Below are positions 49,964 to 58,766 of a stretch of DNA of 64,000 bases, one piece after another. Origin of the DNA: Fimenecus sp900545625 (lineage in GTDB: Bacteria; Bacillota; Clostridia; Oscillospirales; Acutalibacteraceae); contig OZ007023.1 in assembly GCA_963931525.1 (NCBI GenBank), positions 558,001 to 622,000 on the forward strand, given 5' to 3'. The notes under the pieces were generated by a model, which was given only the letters and a program-made list of their open reading frames with translations, searched no databases and was not told where the DNA came from. A program made the position numbers and the translations under genes. Position 1 is the stretch's first letter. Each line of letters opens with the position of its first letter.

Positions 49964-50713
49964 ATGATTGTGCTGAAAACGGCACGGGAGATCGAGCTCA
50001 TCCGAAAGGCTTGCATTATTTCCGCGGAAGCATTGCAGGTGGCGGGCGAGGCTGTAAAGCCCGGGGTCACGACCTATGAAATCGACCGCATCGCCTACGA
50101 GTACATCAAAAAGCAGGGCGCCGAGCCCAACTTTCTGCACTTGTACGGCTTTCCCGCTACCGCGTGCATTTCCATAAATGACGAGGTCATTCACGGCATT
50201 CCGAGCAAAAAACGTGTCATCCGCGAGGGGGACATCGTCAGCATCGACCTTGGCGCCAAGGTGGACGGATACAACGGCGACAACGCCGCCACTTTCGCTG
50301 CGGGAAACATTTCCGAAGCGGCGAAGCGGCTGTGCGACACGACCGAAGAGAGCCTTTATAAAGGCATTGAAAAGGCGGTCGCAGGCGGCAGACTCGGCGA
50401 TATCGGTTCTGCGGTGCAGACATACTGTGAGGAACGCGGCTACGGCGTCATCCGGGAATACACCGGGCACGGCGTCGGCGCCAAGCTGCATGAAGACCCC
50501 AGCGTACCGAATTTCGGCACCCCCGGCAGGGGTGTGCGCCTGTTGCCGGGCATGGTCATTGCCATTGAGCCCATGATCACGGAAGGGGACAAGGCAATCC
50601 GGCAAATGCCCGACGGCTGGACGGTCAAAACCCGGGACGGCAAGCTTGCGGCGCATTTTGAGCATACCGTTGCCATCACTGCCGACGGCCCGCAGATCCT
50701 CACAAGGATTTGA
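49964..50713 (+). CDS. map: methionine aminopeptidase type I
   Basis: 249 residues. Metal ligands are visible in the SIDLGAKVDGYNGDNAATF segment (two aspartates), TGHGVGAKLHEDP (histidine), AIEPMI (glutamate) and the C-terminal HFEHTVAI glutamate. It removes initiator methionine from nascent proteins. It starts two bases after the adk stop. Confidence 0.97.
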   Translation: MIVLKTAREIELIRKACIISAEALQVAGEAVKPGVTTYEIDRIAYEYIKKQGAEPNFLHLYGFPATACISINDEVIHGIPSKKRVIREGDIVSIDLGAKVDGYNGDNAATFAAGNISEAAKRLCDTTEESLYKGIEKAVAGGRLGDIGSAVQTYCEERGYGVIREYTGHGVGAKLHEDPSVPNFGTPGRGVRLLPGMVIAIEPMITEGDKAIRQMPDGWTVKTRDGKLAAHFEHTVAITADGPQILTRI

Positions 50714-50724
50714 CGGAGGCGTCT

Positions 50725-50997
50725 ATGGCGGAATGGAAGCAGGGCATGCTTGTGCGCGCCGAGCGCGGGCGTGAAAAGGGCAGGCTTTTGTGCGTCGTGG
50801 GGCAGGCGGAAAACCGCGTGCTGTTGTGCGACGGCAAAGAACGCCCGCTCTCTCGCCCCAAGGCGAAGAACCCAAAGCATTTGACGGTCATCGGGCACGT
50901 TCTCAGCGAACGGCAGATGCAGTCCAACCGGGCACTCAAGCAAGCGTTGAAGGATTTTTCGGAGGCGATAGCTTATGTCAAAGCAGGACATGATTGA
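50725..50997 (+). CDS. KOW-domain (L14e/L6e/L27e-like) RNA-binding protein
   Basis: 90 residues with an N-terminal KOW-like segment (GMLVRAERGREKGRLLCVVG) and a basic centre. Small KOW proteins of this kind regularly sit between map and infA in Clostridia and are thought to bind RNA or ribosomes; none is well characterised as far as I know. GGAGG lies 5 bases before the ATG. It overlaps infA by 23 bases. Confidence 0.85.
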   Translation: MAEWKQGMLVRAERGREKGRLLCVVGQAENRVLLCDGKERPLSRPKAKNPKHLTVIGHVLSERQMQSNRALKQALKDFSEAIAYVKAGHD

Positions 50998-51193
50998 AAT
51001 TGAAGGTACGGTCGTTGAAGCGCTGCCCAACGCGCAGTTCCAGGTAGAGCTCTCCAACGGTCATCAAATTTTAGCCCATATTTCCGGCAAACTGCGCATG
51101 AACTACATCCGCATCCTGCCGGGCGACAAAGTGACGGTCGAAATGTCGCCATATGACCTCACACGCGGGCGCATCACATGGCGAACCAAATAA
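50975..51193 (+). CDS. infA: translation initiation factor IF-1
   Basis: 72 residues with MIEIEGTVVEALPNAQFQVE, HISGKLRMNYIRILPGDKV and SPYDLTRGRITWR: a complete OB-fold IF-1. It binds the 30S A site during initiation. The start lies within the KOW gene, with a TCGGAGGCG site upstream. Confidence 0.98.
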   Translation: MSKQDMIEIEGTVVEALPNAQFQVELSNGHQILAHISGKLRMNYIRILPGDKVTVEMSPYDLTRGRITWRTK

Positions 51194-51231
51194 GAGCCGC
51201 AGGGCTATGCAGTTTTTAAGGAGGTAACACA

Positions 51232-51345
51232 ATGAAAGTCAGACCTTCTGTGAAAAAGATTTGTGAAAAGTGCAAGATCATCAAGCGCAAAGGCAAAGTC
51301 ATGGTGATCTGCGAGAATCCGAAGCACAAGCAGCGCCAGGGCTAA
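51232..51345 (+). CDS. rpmJ: 50S ribosomal protein L36
   Basis: 37 residues, MKVRPSVKKICEKCKIIKRK onward, with the zinc set C-x2-C...C...H (CEKCK, CENPKHKQRQG). AAGGAGG precedes the ATG. It is too short for most gene finders but unmistakable. Confidence 0.97.
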   Translation: MKVRPSVKKICEKCKIIKRKGKVMVICENPKHKQRQG

Positions 51346-51356
51346 TGGGCTGTGAT

Positions 51357-51387
51357 GTATCGTTGTTAAAGATCTAAGCAACGATAC
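51357..51387 (+). promoter_or_regulatory. hairpin in the rpmJ-rpsM spacer
   Basis: A perfect 9-bp stem GTATCGTTG / CAACGATAC with a 13-base loop sits in the 120-base spacer before rpsM, the longest gap within the cluster. In other bacteria the leader of the rpsM (alpha) operon is an S4-binding site; homology cannot be judged by eye. Confidence 0.5.
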
Positions 51388-51465
51388 CGTGCATTCCGGA
51401 AACCGTGCGTTCACAAACCGAACGGATTGTAAGTATTGGCATCAAAAATGGAGGTGCAACTGTAA

Positions 51466-51834
51466 ATGGCACGTATTTCAGGCGTTGATTTACCGAGAGA
51501 TAAGCGGGTCGAGATCGGCCTTACCTATATCTACGGCATCGGCAGAAAGACGGCAAGCGACATCATCGCCGCCACCGGGGTCAACCCCGACACGCGCGTC
51601 AAGGATTTGACCGAAGAGGATGTTGCGAAACTTCGTGAATACATCGACCACAACGTCAAGGTGGAGGGCGACCTGCGCCGCGACGTGGCGTTCGACATCA
51701 AGCGTTTGATCGAGATCGGCAGCTACCGCGGCACGAGACACCGCAAGGGGCTTCCCGTGCGCGGGCAGACTTCCAAGAACAACGCGCGCACCCGCAAGGG
51801 CCCGAAGAAGACCATCGCGAACAAGAAGAAATAA
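51466..51834 (+). CDS. rpsM: 30S ribosomal protein S13
   Basis: 122 residues. ARISGVDLPRDKRVEIGLTY, GIGRKTASDIIAATG and RGTRHRKGLPVRGQTSKNNA are diagnostic, followed by the basic tail that reaches the P-site tRNA. First gene of the alpha part of the cluster. Confidence 0.98.
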   Translation: MARISGVDLPRDKRVEIGLTYIYGIGRKTASDIIAATGVNPDTRVKDLTEEDVAKLREYIDHNVKVEGDLRRDVAFDIKRLIEIGSYRGTRHRKGLPVRGQTSKNNARTRKGPKKTIANKKK

Positions 51835-51849
51835 GGGAGGGCTTCGTAA

Positions 51850-52248
51850 ATGGCTACTGCTAAAAAAGGCGCGACCACCCGTCGCCGCCGCGAGCGCAAG
51901 AACATCGACAAGGGCGCCGCGCACATTCAATCGACCTTCAACAACACCATCGTCACCATCACCGACGTGCAGGGCAACGCCGTTTCGTGGGCTTCTGCCG
52001 GCGAAATGGGCTTCCGCGGCTCCAAAAAGTCCACGCCCTTTGCCGCGCAGACTGCTGCCGAGACCGCAGCGAAGATCGCCATCGAGCACGGCATGAAGAC
52101 CGTCGAAGTTTACGTCAAGGGCCCCGGCTCGGGACGTGAGGCTGCGATCCGCGCACTGCAGACCGCAGGTCTTGAGGTCACGATGATCAAGGACGTCACG
52201 CCCATCCCCCACAACGGCTGCCGTCCGCCCAAAAGAAGAAGAGTCTGA
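51850..52248 (+). CDS. rpsK: 30S ribosomal protein S11
   Basis: 132 residues with GAAHIQSTFNNTIVTITDVQ and VKGPGSGREAAIRALQTAGL, ending PIPHNGCRPPKRRRV, the universal S11 end. It forms the platform of the 30S subunit near mRNA exit. Confidence 0.98.
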   Translation: MATAKKGATTRRRRERKNIDKGAAHIQSTFNNTIVTITDVQGNAVSWASAGEMGFRGSKKSTPFAAQTAAETAAKIAIEHGMKTVEVYVKGPGSGREAAIRALQTAGLEVTMIKDVTPIPHNGCRPPKRRRV

Positions 52249-52265
52249 GTTTCGGAGGTGCAATT

Positions 52266-52892
52266 ATGGCAAGATATACAGGCGCGGCTTGCAAGCTCTG
52301 CCGCCGCGAGGGCAAAAAGCTCTTTTTGAAGGGTGAGCGCTGCTACACCAACAAATGCGCGGTCGACCGCCGCAGCTATGCCCCCGGCCAGCACGGCCAG
52401 AGCCGCAAAAAGACTTCCGAATACGGCATGCAGCTTCGTGCGAAGCAGCAGGCCCGCCGTTACTACGGCATTCAGGAAGGTCAGTTCCACAAATATTTCC
52501 TCATGGCGGAACGCCGCCAGGGCATGACGGGTGAAAACCTGCTTCGCATCTGCGAGAGCCGGCTCGACAACGTTGTCTACCTGCTCGGCTGGGCGTCCTC
52601 GCGTGCCGAAGCGCGTCAGCTCACCACGCACGGGCACTATCTCGTCAACGGCAAAAAGGTGGATATCCCCTCTTACCTGTTAAAGGCGGGCGACGAGGTC
52701 TCCATCCGCCAGAAGAGCCGCGACAGCGAAAAGTTCAAGGCAGTTCTTGAGGCAAACGCTTCCCGCCCCGTGCCGGAATGGCTGGACAAAAACGCCGAGG
52801 CGCTTTCTGCAAAAGTTGTCAAGCTGCCCGACCGCGAGCAGATCGAAGTTCCTGTTGAAGAACATCTTATCGTCGAGTTCTATTCGAAATAA
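52266..52892 (+). CDS. rpsD: 30S ribosomal protein S4
   Basis: 208 residues. The N-terminal zinc set is present (CKLCRREGKKLFLKGERC), followed by LRAKQQARRYYGIQEGQF and the S4 RNA-binding domain RLDNVVYLLGWASSRAEAR with GHYLVNGKKVDIPSYLL. S4 nucleates 30S assembly and represses the alpha operon in E. coli. Confidence 0.98.
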   Translation: MARYTGAACKLCRREGKKLFLKGERCYTNKCAVDRRSYAPGQHGQSRKKTSEYGMQLRAKQQARRYYGIQEGQFHKYFLMAERRQGMTGENLLRICESRLDNVVYLLGWASSRAEARQLTTHGHYLVNGKKVDIPSYLLKAGDEVSIRQKSRDSEKFKAVLEANASRPVPEWLDKNAEALSAKVVKLPDREQIEVPVEEHLIVEFYSK

Positions 52893-52972
52893 TCGTTTAG
52901 AGCGAAAGGTTTCTGACACAGATTATACGTTTTTCGGGCATCTGCCCGAACCCAACGATAGGAGGGTTTTGA

Positions 52973-53923
52973 ATGATAGGAATTGACAAGCCCAGCGTGG
53001 AAGTGCTCGAGCTTTCCGAGGACGGCACCTACGGCAAGTTCACTATGGAACCCCTCGAGCGCGGCTACGGCACGACGATCGGCAACTCGCTTCGCCGCGT
53101 GCTGCTTTCCTCATTGCCCGGCTACGCGATCACTTCCGTCAAGATCGACGGCGTGCTGCACGAGTTCTCCACCGTCCCCGGTGTGAAAGAGGACGTCACC
53201 GAGATCGTGCTGAACTTAAAAGGCGTCATCCTGAAGATCCAGGGCGACGGCCCCAAGACGCTGTATGTCGAGGCTTCCGGTAAGTGCGAAGTGCGTGCCG
53301 GCGACATTAAAACGGATTCCGAGGTGGAGATCCTCAACCCCGATCATCTCATCGCGACGCTTTCCGAGGGCGCAACGCTCAATATGGAGCTGACCGCCGA
53401 CCGCGGACGCGGGTATGTGTCCGCCGAACGCAATAAGCAGATGATGCAGCCGGTCATCGGCGTGATCTCCATTGATTCCATCTATACCCCCGTGCTGAAA
53501 GTGAACTACACGGTCGAGAACACCCGTGTGGGGCAGATCACCGACTTCGACAAGCTCACGCTCGAAGCCTGGACGAACGGGACGATCTCCGCAAAAGAGG
53601 CCGTCTCGCTCGGCGCCAAGATCCTCACTGAGCACCTCAACCTCTTTGTGGAGCTCTCTGATGAAGCGGGCAACACCGAGGTCATGGTCGTCAAGGATGA
53701 CGACGGCAAAGAAAAGGCCCTCGAGATGACCATTGAGGAGCTTGACCTGTCCGTGCGTTCGTTCAACTGCCTGAAACGCGCAGGCATCAACACGGTGGAA
53801 GATCTGATCAGCAAGTCCGAGGAGGACATGATGAAGGTGCGCAACCTTGGCAGAAAATCGCTTGAAGAAGTGATCGCCAAGTTGGAGTCGCTGAACTTCA
53901 CGCTCCGCAAGGACGACGAATAA
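52973..53923 (+). CDS. rpoA: DNA-directed RNA polymerase alpha subunit
   Basis: 316 residues. The N-terminal assembly domain has EPLERGYGTTIGNSLRRVLL; the C-terminal domain (from about 250) has ELDLSVRSFNCLKRAGINTV and RNLGRKSLEEV, the helix-hairpin-helix that binds UP elements. A TTCGGGC-ATCT-GCCCGAA hairpin lies in the 80-base spacer before it (52933-52950). AGGAGGG precedes the ATG. Confidence 0.98.
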   Translation: MIGIDKPSVEVLELSEDGTYGKFTMEPLERGYGTTIGNSLRRVLLSSLPGYAITSVKIDGVLHEFSTVPGVKEDVTEIVLNLKGVILKIQGDGPKTLYVEASGKCEVRAGDIKTDSEVEILNPDHLIATLSEGATLNMELTADRGRGYVSAERNKQMMQPVIGVISIDSIYTPVLKVNYTVENTRVGQITDFDKLTLEAWTNGTISAKEAVSLGAKILTEHLNLFVELSDEAGNTEVMVVKDDDGKEKALEMTIEELDLSVRSFNCLKRAGINTVEDLISKSEEDMMKVRNLGRKSLEEVIAKLESLNFTLRKDDE

Positions 53924-53942
53924 GGATAAAGGAGTGATTTAG

Positions 53943-54506
53943 ATGCCCGGAACCAGAAAGCTCGGCAGAACCACGGATCACCGCAAGGCGATGCTGCGCG
54001 GCATGGTGACCTACCTGCTGGAAAACGGCAAGGTGGAAACCACCGTGACAAGAGCGAAAGAAGTCCGTGCCATGGCGGAAAAAATGATTACCGTCGCGAA
54101 GGATAATACCCTGCACGCGAAGCGTCAGGCGTTTGCGTATATCACCAAGGATACAGTCGTCAAAAAGCTGTTTGACGAGATCGCCCCGCAGTATGCGGAT
54201 GTGAACGGCGGCTATACGCGCATCATCAAGACCGGCACGCGCCGCGGCGACGCAGCGGAAATGTGCATCATCGAGCTTGTAAAGAAAGAGGATGCAGAAG
54301 CTGCGAAGAAGCCCGCCCGCCGCGCCGGCAGAAGAACGGCGAAAGCCGCGCCCAAGGCGGAAACTAAGGCTGCGCCGAAAGCGGAAGCAGCCGAAGAAGC
54401 TAAGGCAGAGCCCAAGGCGGAAGCCGCAGCAGAAGCGCCCGCGGAGGCTGCACAAGAAGCCAAGGCAGAAGCACCTGCGGAAGCAGAAGAAGCAAAGGCG
54501 GAATAA
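53943..54506 (+). CDS. rplQ: 50S ribosomal protein L17 with long Ala/Glu/Lys-rich tail
   Basis: 187 residues. The first ~118 are normal L17: GTRKLGRTTDHRKAMLRGMV and RRGDAAEMCIIELVKKED. The remaining ~70 are low-complexity, with KAAPKAETKAAPKAEAAEEA and related Ala/Glu/Lys/Pro repeats, making the protein much longer than usual L17 (about 112-130). The tail is probably disordered and surface-exposed. Last gene of the cluster, followed by a strong terminator. Confidence 0.96.
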   Translation: MPGTRKLGRTTDHRKAMLRGMVTYLLENGKVETTVTRAKEVRAMAEKMITVAKDNTLHAKRQAFAYITKDTVVKKLFDEIAPQYADVNGGYTRIIKTGTRRGDAAEMCIIELVKKEDAEAAKKPARRAGRRTAKAAPKAETKAAPKAEAAEEAKAEPKAEAAAEAPAEAAQEAKAEAPAEAEEAKAE

Positions 54507-54557
54507 GCCTAAGGTGCGCGCAGGCAATACGCCGAAGCAGCCATACAAACCAACACG

Positions 54558-54593
54558 CCCCGGTACACAAGCGCTTGTGTACCGGGATTTTTA
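54558..54593 (+). terminator. terminator of the S10-spc-alpha cluster
   Basis: Long stem CCCGGTACACAAG / CTTGTGTACCGGG with a tiny loop, followed by ATTTTTAT, 51 bases after the rplQ stop. Confidence 0.9.
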
Positions 54594-54662
54594 TATGTTG
54601 CGAGCCAAAGGGCGCAGGATACAATGTACACAGCGAGGTAAGGACGCACAATTTTTCACACG

Positions 54663-54718
54663 GCAGGGGCGGGACTTGCGCCCGCCCGCCGTTCAGATGT
54701 TAGAAGGCAGAAAACAGA
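54663..54718. repeat. REP-like unit and opposite-strand heptamer tract
   Basis: A palindromic unit CAGGGGCGGGACTTGCGCCC (start) at 54663-54689 is followed by four heptamers (GTTCAGA TGTTAGA AGGCAGA AAACAGA). It is the only member of the family between 38.4 kb and the end of the window. Confidence 0.65.
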
Positions 54719-54992
54719 AACCGGGTGCGGGGCAGATAGCCTTCACGCATTGACGCAGTGCGCAGAAAAAATATAATCTGTACCCGCAGAGACGGCGTAT
54801 TCTTTTCTGCGTTGCTGCCGGATTGCAAAATCTGCCTATGCCGTCTTTGACTTCTGCCCACAGGATTCTGAATCCTGCACGCCGACCACATCCAATCTCT
54901 GCGTGCAGACAGCCGGGTTCCGCAGCTTTAGCCTGCGCACCGCCCGCAACCCCGTATTTTTCCGCTTTAACAAATTGTTTACAAATAAATTC

Positions 54993-55021
54993 TTGACAAA
55001 ACGGCAAGCTAAAGGTATAGT
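54993..55021 (+). promoter_or_regulatory. promoter of the hrcA-grpE-dnaK-dnaJ operon
   Basis: TTGACA and TATAGT separated by 17 bases, about 110 bases before hrcA. The CIRCE operator begins 12 bases downstream of the -10 box. Confidence 0.85.
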
Positions 55022-55032
55022 ATATAGTGAAA

Positions 55033-55059
55033 TTAGCACTCAGGCATTTAGAGTGCTAA
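55033..55059 (+). promoter_or_regulatory. CIRCE operator (HrcA binding site)
   Basis: A perfect inverted repeat TTAGCACTC-N9-GAGTGCTAA at the expected transcription start region. HrcA encoded just downstream binds this element and represses the heat-shock operon; repression is relieved when GroEL is titrated by unfolded protein. Confidence 0.97.
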
Positions 55060-55132
55060 CGCCCTGAAAGCGAGCGAGCAGTCTTTCTGTGCGAGCGCTT
55101 TTCGGGAACCGGCGGAAAAGGAGGCGGAACGC

Positions 55133-56170
55133 ATGGAACTGTCGGAACGGCAGAAAAAGCTCCTGGCTGCGATCGTGGAGCGCTATATCGCCACGGGCGA
55201 GCCCGTCGGCTCCAAAACGCTTGTGGATGCACTCGGCATGCCCGTTTCGCCTGCGACTGTGCGCAATGAAATGGCGGCGCTGACCGCTAAAGGGCTTCTT
55301 GAGCAGCCCCACACCTCGGCGGGGCGCATCCCCTCCGGCGCGGGCTACCGCTATTATGTCGATCATTTGATGAAGCAATACGACCTTTCGCCCGTCGAAA
55401 AGCGCATTTTGGATGCCAAGCTGCGCACCGCCTCGGGTGATTCACGGCAGGTGCTTGAAACGGCAAGCAGCCTGCTCGCCGAATTGACGCACTGCGCGGC
55501 GGTCTCCACCACCCCGTCGGACGCATCGGCCGTAGTGCGGCGTGTGGAGCTTGTGCCCATCGGCGCGCGCACGGCAATGGTCGTGGTGCTCACCTCGTCG
55601 GGGCTCATTAAAAGCCGCGTGTGCCGCACGGACAGCGAGATCACCGTGGACATGGCGGAGACGTTTTATAATCTGGTCAACGAAAATTTCCTCGGCAAGC
55701 CCACCGCCGCCGTAACGGTGGCAAAGATCCAGACGCTTGCCGTCTCTTTAGGCGAAAAGGCGCTGCTGATGACGCCGCTGCTCGTGACGCTCGCCCAGCT
55801 TGCCGCTACGACCGAACGCACACAGATGCTTTTGGAAGGGCAGAGCAACCTGCTTGGCTACCGCGAATACGCGCAAAATGCTTTTGAGCTGATGGATTTC
55901 CTGCGGCACGCGGAACCGCTGGATCGTGTGTTTTCGGAAACGCCGCACGCGCCGAACGGCGAGCCCAGCGTCGTGATCGGCAGGGAAAACCCCTACCGCG
56001 AATTGCAGAATTCGAGCATGATCTTCGGGAAATATGCCATTGCGGGGCATGAGAGCGGGACGCTCGGGCTCATCGGCCCCACGCGCATGGACTATGCGCG
56101 GCTGATCCCGAGTTTGCAATATTTGACCGAGATCGTCGGGAAAGTCCTTTCCGACAACGTGGAGGAATAA
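55133..56170 (+). CDS. hrcA: heat-inducible transcription repressor HrcA
   Basis: 345 residues. The N-terminal winged helix has ELSERQKKLLAAIVERYIAT, GEPVGSKTLVDALGMPVSPA and TVRNEMAALTAKGLLEQPHT with the SAGRIPSGAGYRYYVDHLM extension. The C-terminal half holds the GAF-like and dimerisation parts. It represses its own operon through the CIRCE site upstream. AAAGGAGG precedes the ATG. Confidence 0.97.
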   Translation: MELSERQKKLLAAIVERYIATGEPVGSKTLVDALGMPVSPATVRNEMAALTAKGLLEQPHTSAGRIPSGAGYRYYVDHLMKQYDLSPVEKRILDAKLRTASGDSRQVLETASSLLAELTHCAAVSTTPSDASAVVRRVELVPIGARTAMVVVLTSSGLIKSRVCRTDSEITVDMAETFYNLVNENFLGKPTAAVTVAKIQTLAVSLGEKALLMTPLLVTLAQLAATTERTQMLLEGQSNLLGYREYAQNAFELMDFLRHAEPLDRVFSETPHAPNGEPSVVIGRENPYRELQNSSMIFGKYAIAGHESGTLGLIGPTRMDYARLIPSLQYLTEIVGKVLSDNVEE

Positions 56171-56172
56171 CC

Positions 56173-56751
56173 ATGGCAAAGACAGAGAAAAAGGCAAAGC
56201 CCGAACAGGAAGTGAAAAAGAACGCCGAGCCGCAGACCGAAACGCCCGACACGAGGCCCGACGCCGACGCCGCAAAGCCGGACACACAGCCGGACGAAGC
56301 CGCGCCGGACGCGCGCTTGCAGGAACTCGAAGCACAGCTTTTGCAGGCGAACGACAAGTTCCTGCGCACGCTTGCCGAATACGACAACTACCGCAAGCGC
56401 TCCGTGCGCGAAAAGGAGCAGGCGTACGCCGACAGCAAGGCGGCGGTGCTCACGGAATTTTTGCCGGTGCTCGACAATTTTGAGCGCGCACAGGCCGGGA
56501 CGGACGCTTCTTACGAGGACTACCGCAAGGGCGTGGATATGATCTTCAGCCAGCTTGCCGCCTGCTTCGAAAAGCTCGGCGCGGAGAGCTTCGGCGAGGT
56601 CGGTGATGTGTTCGACCCGAACATCCACAATGCGGTCATGCACGTGGAGGACGAAGCTGCAGAGGAAAATACGATCGTGCAGGTCTTTTCCAAGGGCTAT
56701 AAGTTAGGCGATAAGATCCTGCGGCCCGCGGTCGTTAAGGTCGTCAATTAA
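56173..56751 (+). CDS. grpE: nucleotide exchange factor GrpE
   Basis: 192 residues. A charged, disordered N-terminus (about 1-55) precedes the long helix with LLQANDKFLRTLAEYDNYRK and the beta-domain end (FDPNIHNAVMHVEDE, GYKLGDKILRPAVVKV). It releases ADP from DnaK. It starts two bases after the hrcA stop. Confidence 0.96.
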   Translation: MAKTEKKAKPEQEVKKNAEPQTETPDTRPDADAAKPDTQPDEAAPDARLQELEAQLLQANDKFLRTLAEYDNYRKRSVREKEQAYADSKAAVLTEFLPVLDNFERAQAGTDASYEDYRKGVDMIFSQLAACFEKLGAESFGEVGDVFDPNIHNAVMHVEDEAAEENTIVQVFSKGYKLGDKILRPAVVKVVN

Positions 56752-56807
56752 AACGGCTATCCATAGTTTATTTCACATAGATTTATTTCAATTTGGAGGC
56801 ATTTACA

Positions 56808-58667
56808 ATGGCAAAGGTTATCGGTATTGACTTAGGTACAACAAACTCCTGTGTCGCGGTGATCGAGGGCGGCGAGCCTGTCGTTATCGCCAACGCAGAG
56901 GGCGCACGCACCACCCCGTCGGTGGTCGCATTTTCCAAAACGGGCGAACGCATGGTCGGTCAGGTCGCAAAACGTCAGGCGATCACCAACCCCGACCGCA
57001 CCGTCTCGTCCATCAAACGGCACATGGGCTCGGATTACCGCGTGACGATCGACGACAAGAAATACACCCCGCAGGAGATCTCCGCGATGATCCTGCAAAA
57101 GCTGAAGGCCGATGCGGAAAGCTATCTCGGCGGCACGGTGCATGAGGCGGTCATCACCGTCCCCGCATACTTCACCGACGCGCAGCGTCAGGCGACCAAG
57201 GATGCGGGCAAGATCGCGGGGTTGGATGTCAAGCGTATCATCAACGAGCCGACGGCGGCGGCGCTTGCCTACGGCATCGATAAGGAAGACGACCAAAAGG
57301 TCATGGTGTATGACCTCGGCGGCGGTACGTTCGACGTTTCCATCATCGAGATGGGCGACGGCGTGCAGGAAGTGCTTGCTACCGCCGGTAACAACCGTCT
57401 CGGCGGCGATGACTTCGACCAGCGCATCATCGACTGGCTGGCGGATGAATTCAAAAAAGAGCAGGGCATTGACCTGCGGCAGGACAAAATGGCAATGCAG
57501 CGCCTGAAAGAAGCGGCGGAAAAGGCGAAGATCGAGCTTTCGAGCGTTACGACTTCGAACATCAGCCTGCCCTTCATCACGGCGGACGCCACGGGGCCGA
57601 AGCATTTGGAGACCACGCTCACACGTGCGAAATTCAATGAAATGACCGCAGATCTTGTGGAAGCGACCATGGGGCCCGTTCGTCAGGCTTTGCAGGACTC
57701 CGGTCTTAAGACCTCTGAGATCAACAAGGTTTTGATGGTGGGCGGTTCTTCGCGTATCCCCGCCGTGCAGGAGGCAATCAAGAACTTCACGGGGCTTGAA
57801 CCCTTCAAGGGCATCAACCCGGATGAATGTGTCGCGGTCGGCGCGGCGATCCAGGGCGGCGTGCTCGGCGGCGACGTCGAAGGCATCCTGCTTCTGGATG
57901 TCACCCCGCTGTCGCTCGGTATCGAGACGATGGGCGGCGTTTCAACCAAGATCATCGAGCGCAACACGACCATCCCCGTGAAAAAGAGCCAGATCTTCTC
58001 GACCGCCGCTGATAACCAGACTTCCGTAGAAGTCCATGTTTTGCAGGGCGAACGTGAATTTGCGCGCGACAACAAGACGCTCGGCGTGTTCCATCTTGAC
58101 GGCATCATGCCCGCGCCGCGCGGCGTGCCGCAGATCGAAGTCACCTTCGACATCGATACCAACGGCATCGTCCACGTCTCTGCAAAAGACCTCGGCACGC
58201 AGAAGGAGCAGTCCATTTCCATCACCGCGTCGTCGAATATGTCCAAAGAGGACGTTGAAAAGGCGGTCAAGGAAGCCGAGCAGTTCGCTGCGGAGGACAA
58301 GAAGCGCAAGGAAGGCATCGACACCCGCAACGAAGCGGATCAGATGGTCTACCAGTGCGAAAAGATTTTGAAAGAAAACGGCGATAAGATCGCCGAGGCC
58401 GACAAGACCGAGATCCAAAGCAAGGTGGATGCGCTTAAAGAGGCGCTCAAGGGCGAGGACATCGACGCCATCAAGGCGAAGAAAGACGAGCTGACCGAGA
58501 AATTCAACAAGGTCGCCGAGGAGATGTACCGTGCCGCCGCGGCGCAGGCGCAGAACGCGCAGGGCGCACAGGGCGGCCCGACCGACGCGGGCGCACAGAA
58601 CACCGGCAAGGGCGACGACGGCTACTACGAAGCGGATTACACCGACGTGGAAGACGGCAACAAATAA
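56808..58667 (+). CDS. dnaK: molecular chaperone DnaK (Hsp70)
   Basis: 619 residues. ATPase signatures are IGIDLGTTNSCVAVIEGG, VYDLGGGTFDVSIIEMGDG and VLMVGGSSRIPAVQEAIK; the substrate-binding domain follows from about 380. The C-terminal lid ends in an Ala/Gln/Gly-rich tail. The ATG at 56808 has GGAGG 8 bases upstream, better than the earlier TTG. It works with DnaJ and GrpE encoded on either side. Confidence 0.98.
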   Translation: MAKVIGIDLGTTNSCVAVIEGGEPVVIANAEGARTTPSVVAFSKTGERMVGQVAKRQAITNPDRTVSSIKRHMGSDYRVTIDDKKYTPQEISAMILQKLKADAESYLGGTVHEAVITVPAYFTDAQRQATKDAGKIAGLDVKRIINEPTAAALAYGIDKEDDQKVMVYDLGGGTFDVSIIEMGDGVQEVLATAGNNRLGGDDFDQRIIDWLADEFKKEQGIDLRQDKMAMQRLKEAAEKAKIELSSVTTSNISLPFITADATGPKHLETTLTRAKFNEMTADLVEATMGPVRQALQDSGLKTSEINKVLMVGGSSRIPAVQEAIKNFTGLEPFKGINPDECVAVGAAIQGGVLGGDVEGILLLDVTPLSLGIETMGGVSTKIIERNTTIPVKKSQIFSTAADNQTSVEVHVLQGEREFARDNKTLGVFHLDGIMPAPRGVPQIEVTFDIDTNGIVHVSAKDLGTQKEQSISITASSNMSKEDVEKAVKEAEQFAAEDKKRKEGIDTRNEADQMVYQCEKILKENGDKIAEADKTEIQSKVDALKEALKGEDIDAIKAKKDELTEKFNKVAEEMYRAAAAQAQNAQGAQGGPTDAGAQNTGKGDDGYYEADYTDVEDGNK

Positions 58668-58766
58668 CAACGGTAAGGAGAGTACGGCAGAGCTCCGAAA
58701 AGGGGCTCTGCCGCCATCCGATTTCATATGGGCGGGCAGCCGCCGCCCGTCCGGGAGAGAACGTAC

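Larger units (their letters stand above)
54507..55132. other. 626-base gap between rplQ and hrcA
   Basis: The gap contains the rplQ terminator, a REP-like unit with heptamers, the hrcA promoter and the CIRCE operator. The 54720-54990 stretch shows nothing recognisable; no frame with a ribosome binding site was seen. Confidence 0.6.

Noticed and set aside
58687..58713. GGCAGAGC/GCTCTGCC hairpin between dnaK and dnaJ as a terminator
   Set aside because: No T run follows; more likely an mRNA processing or stability stem within the operon.
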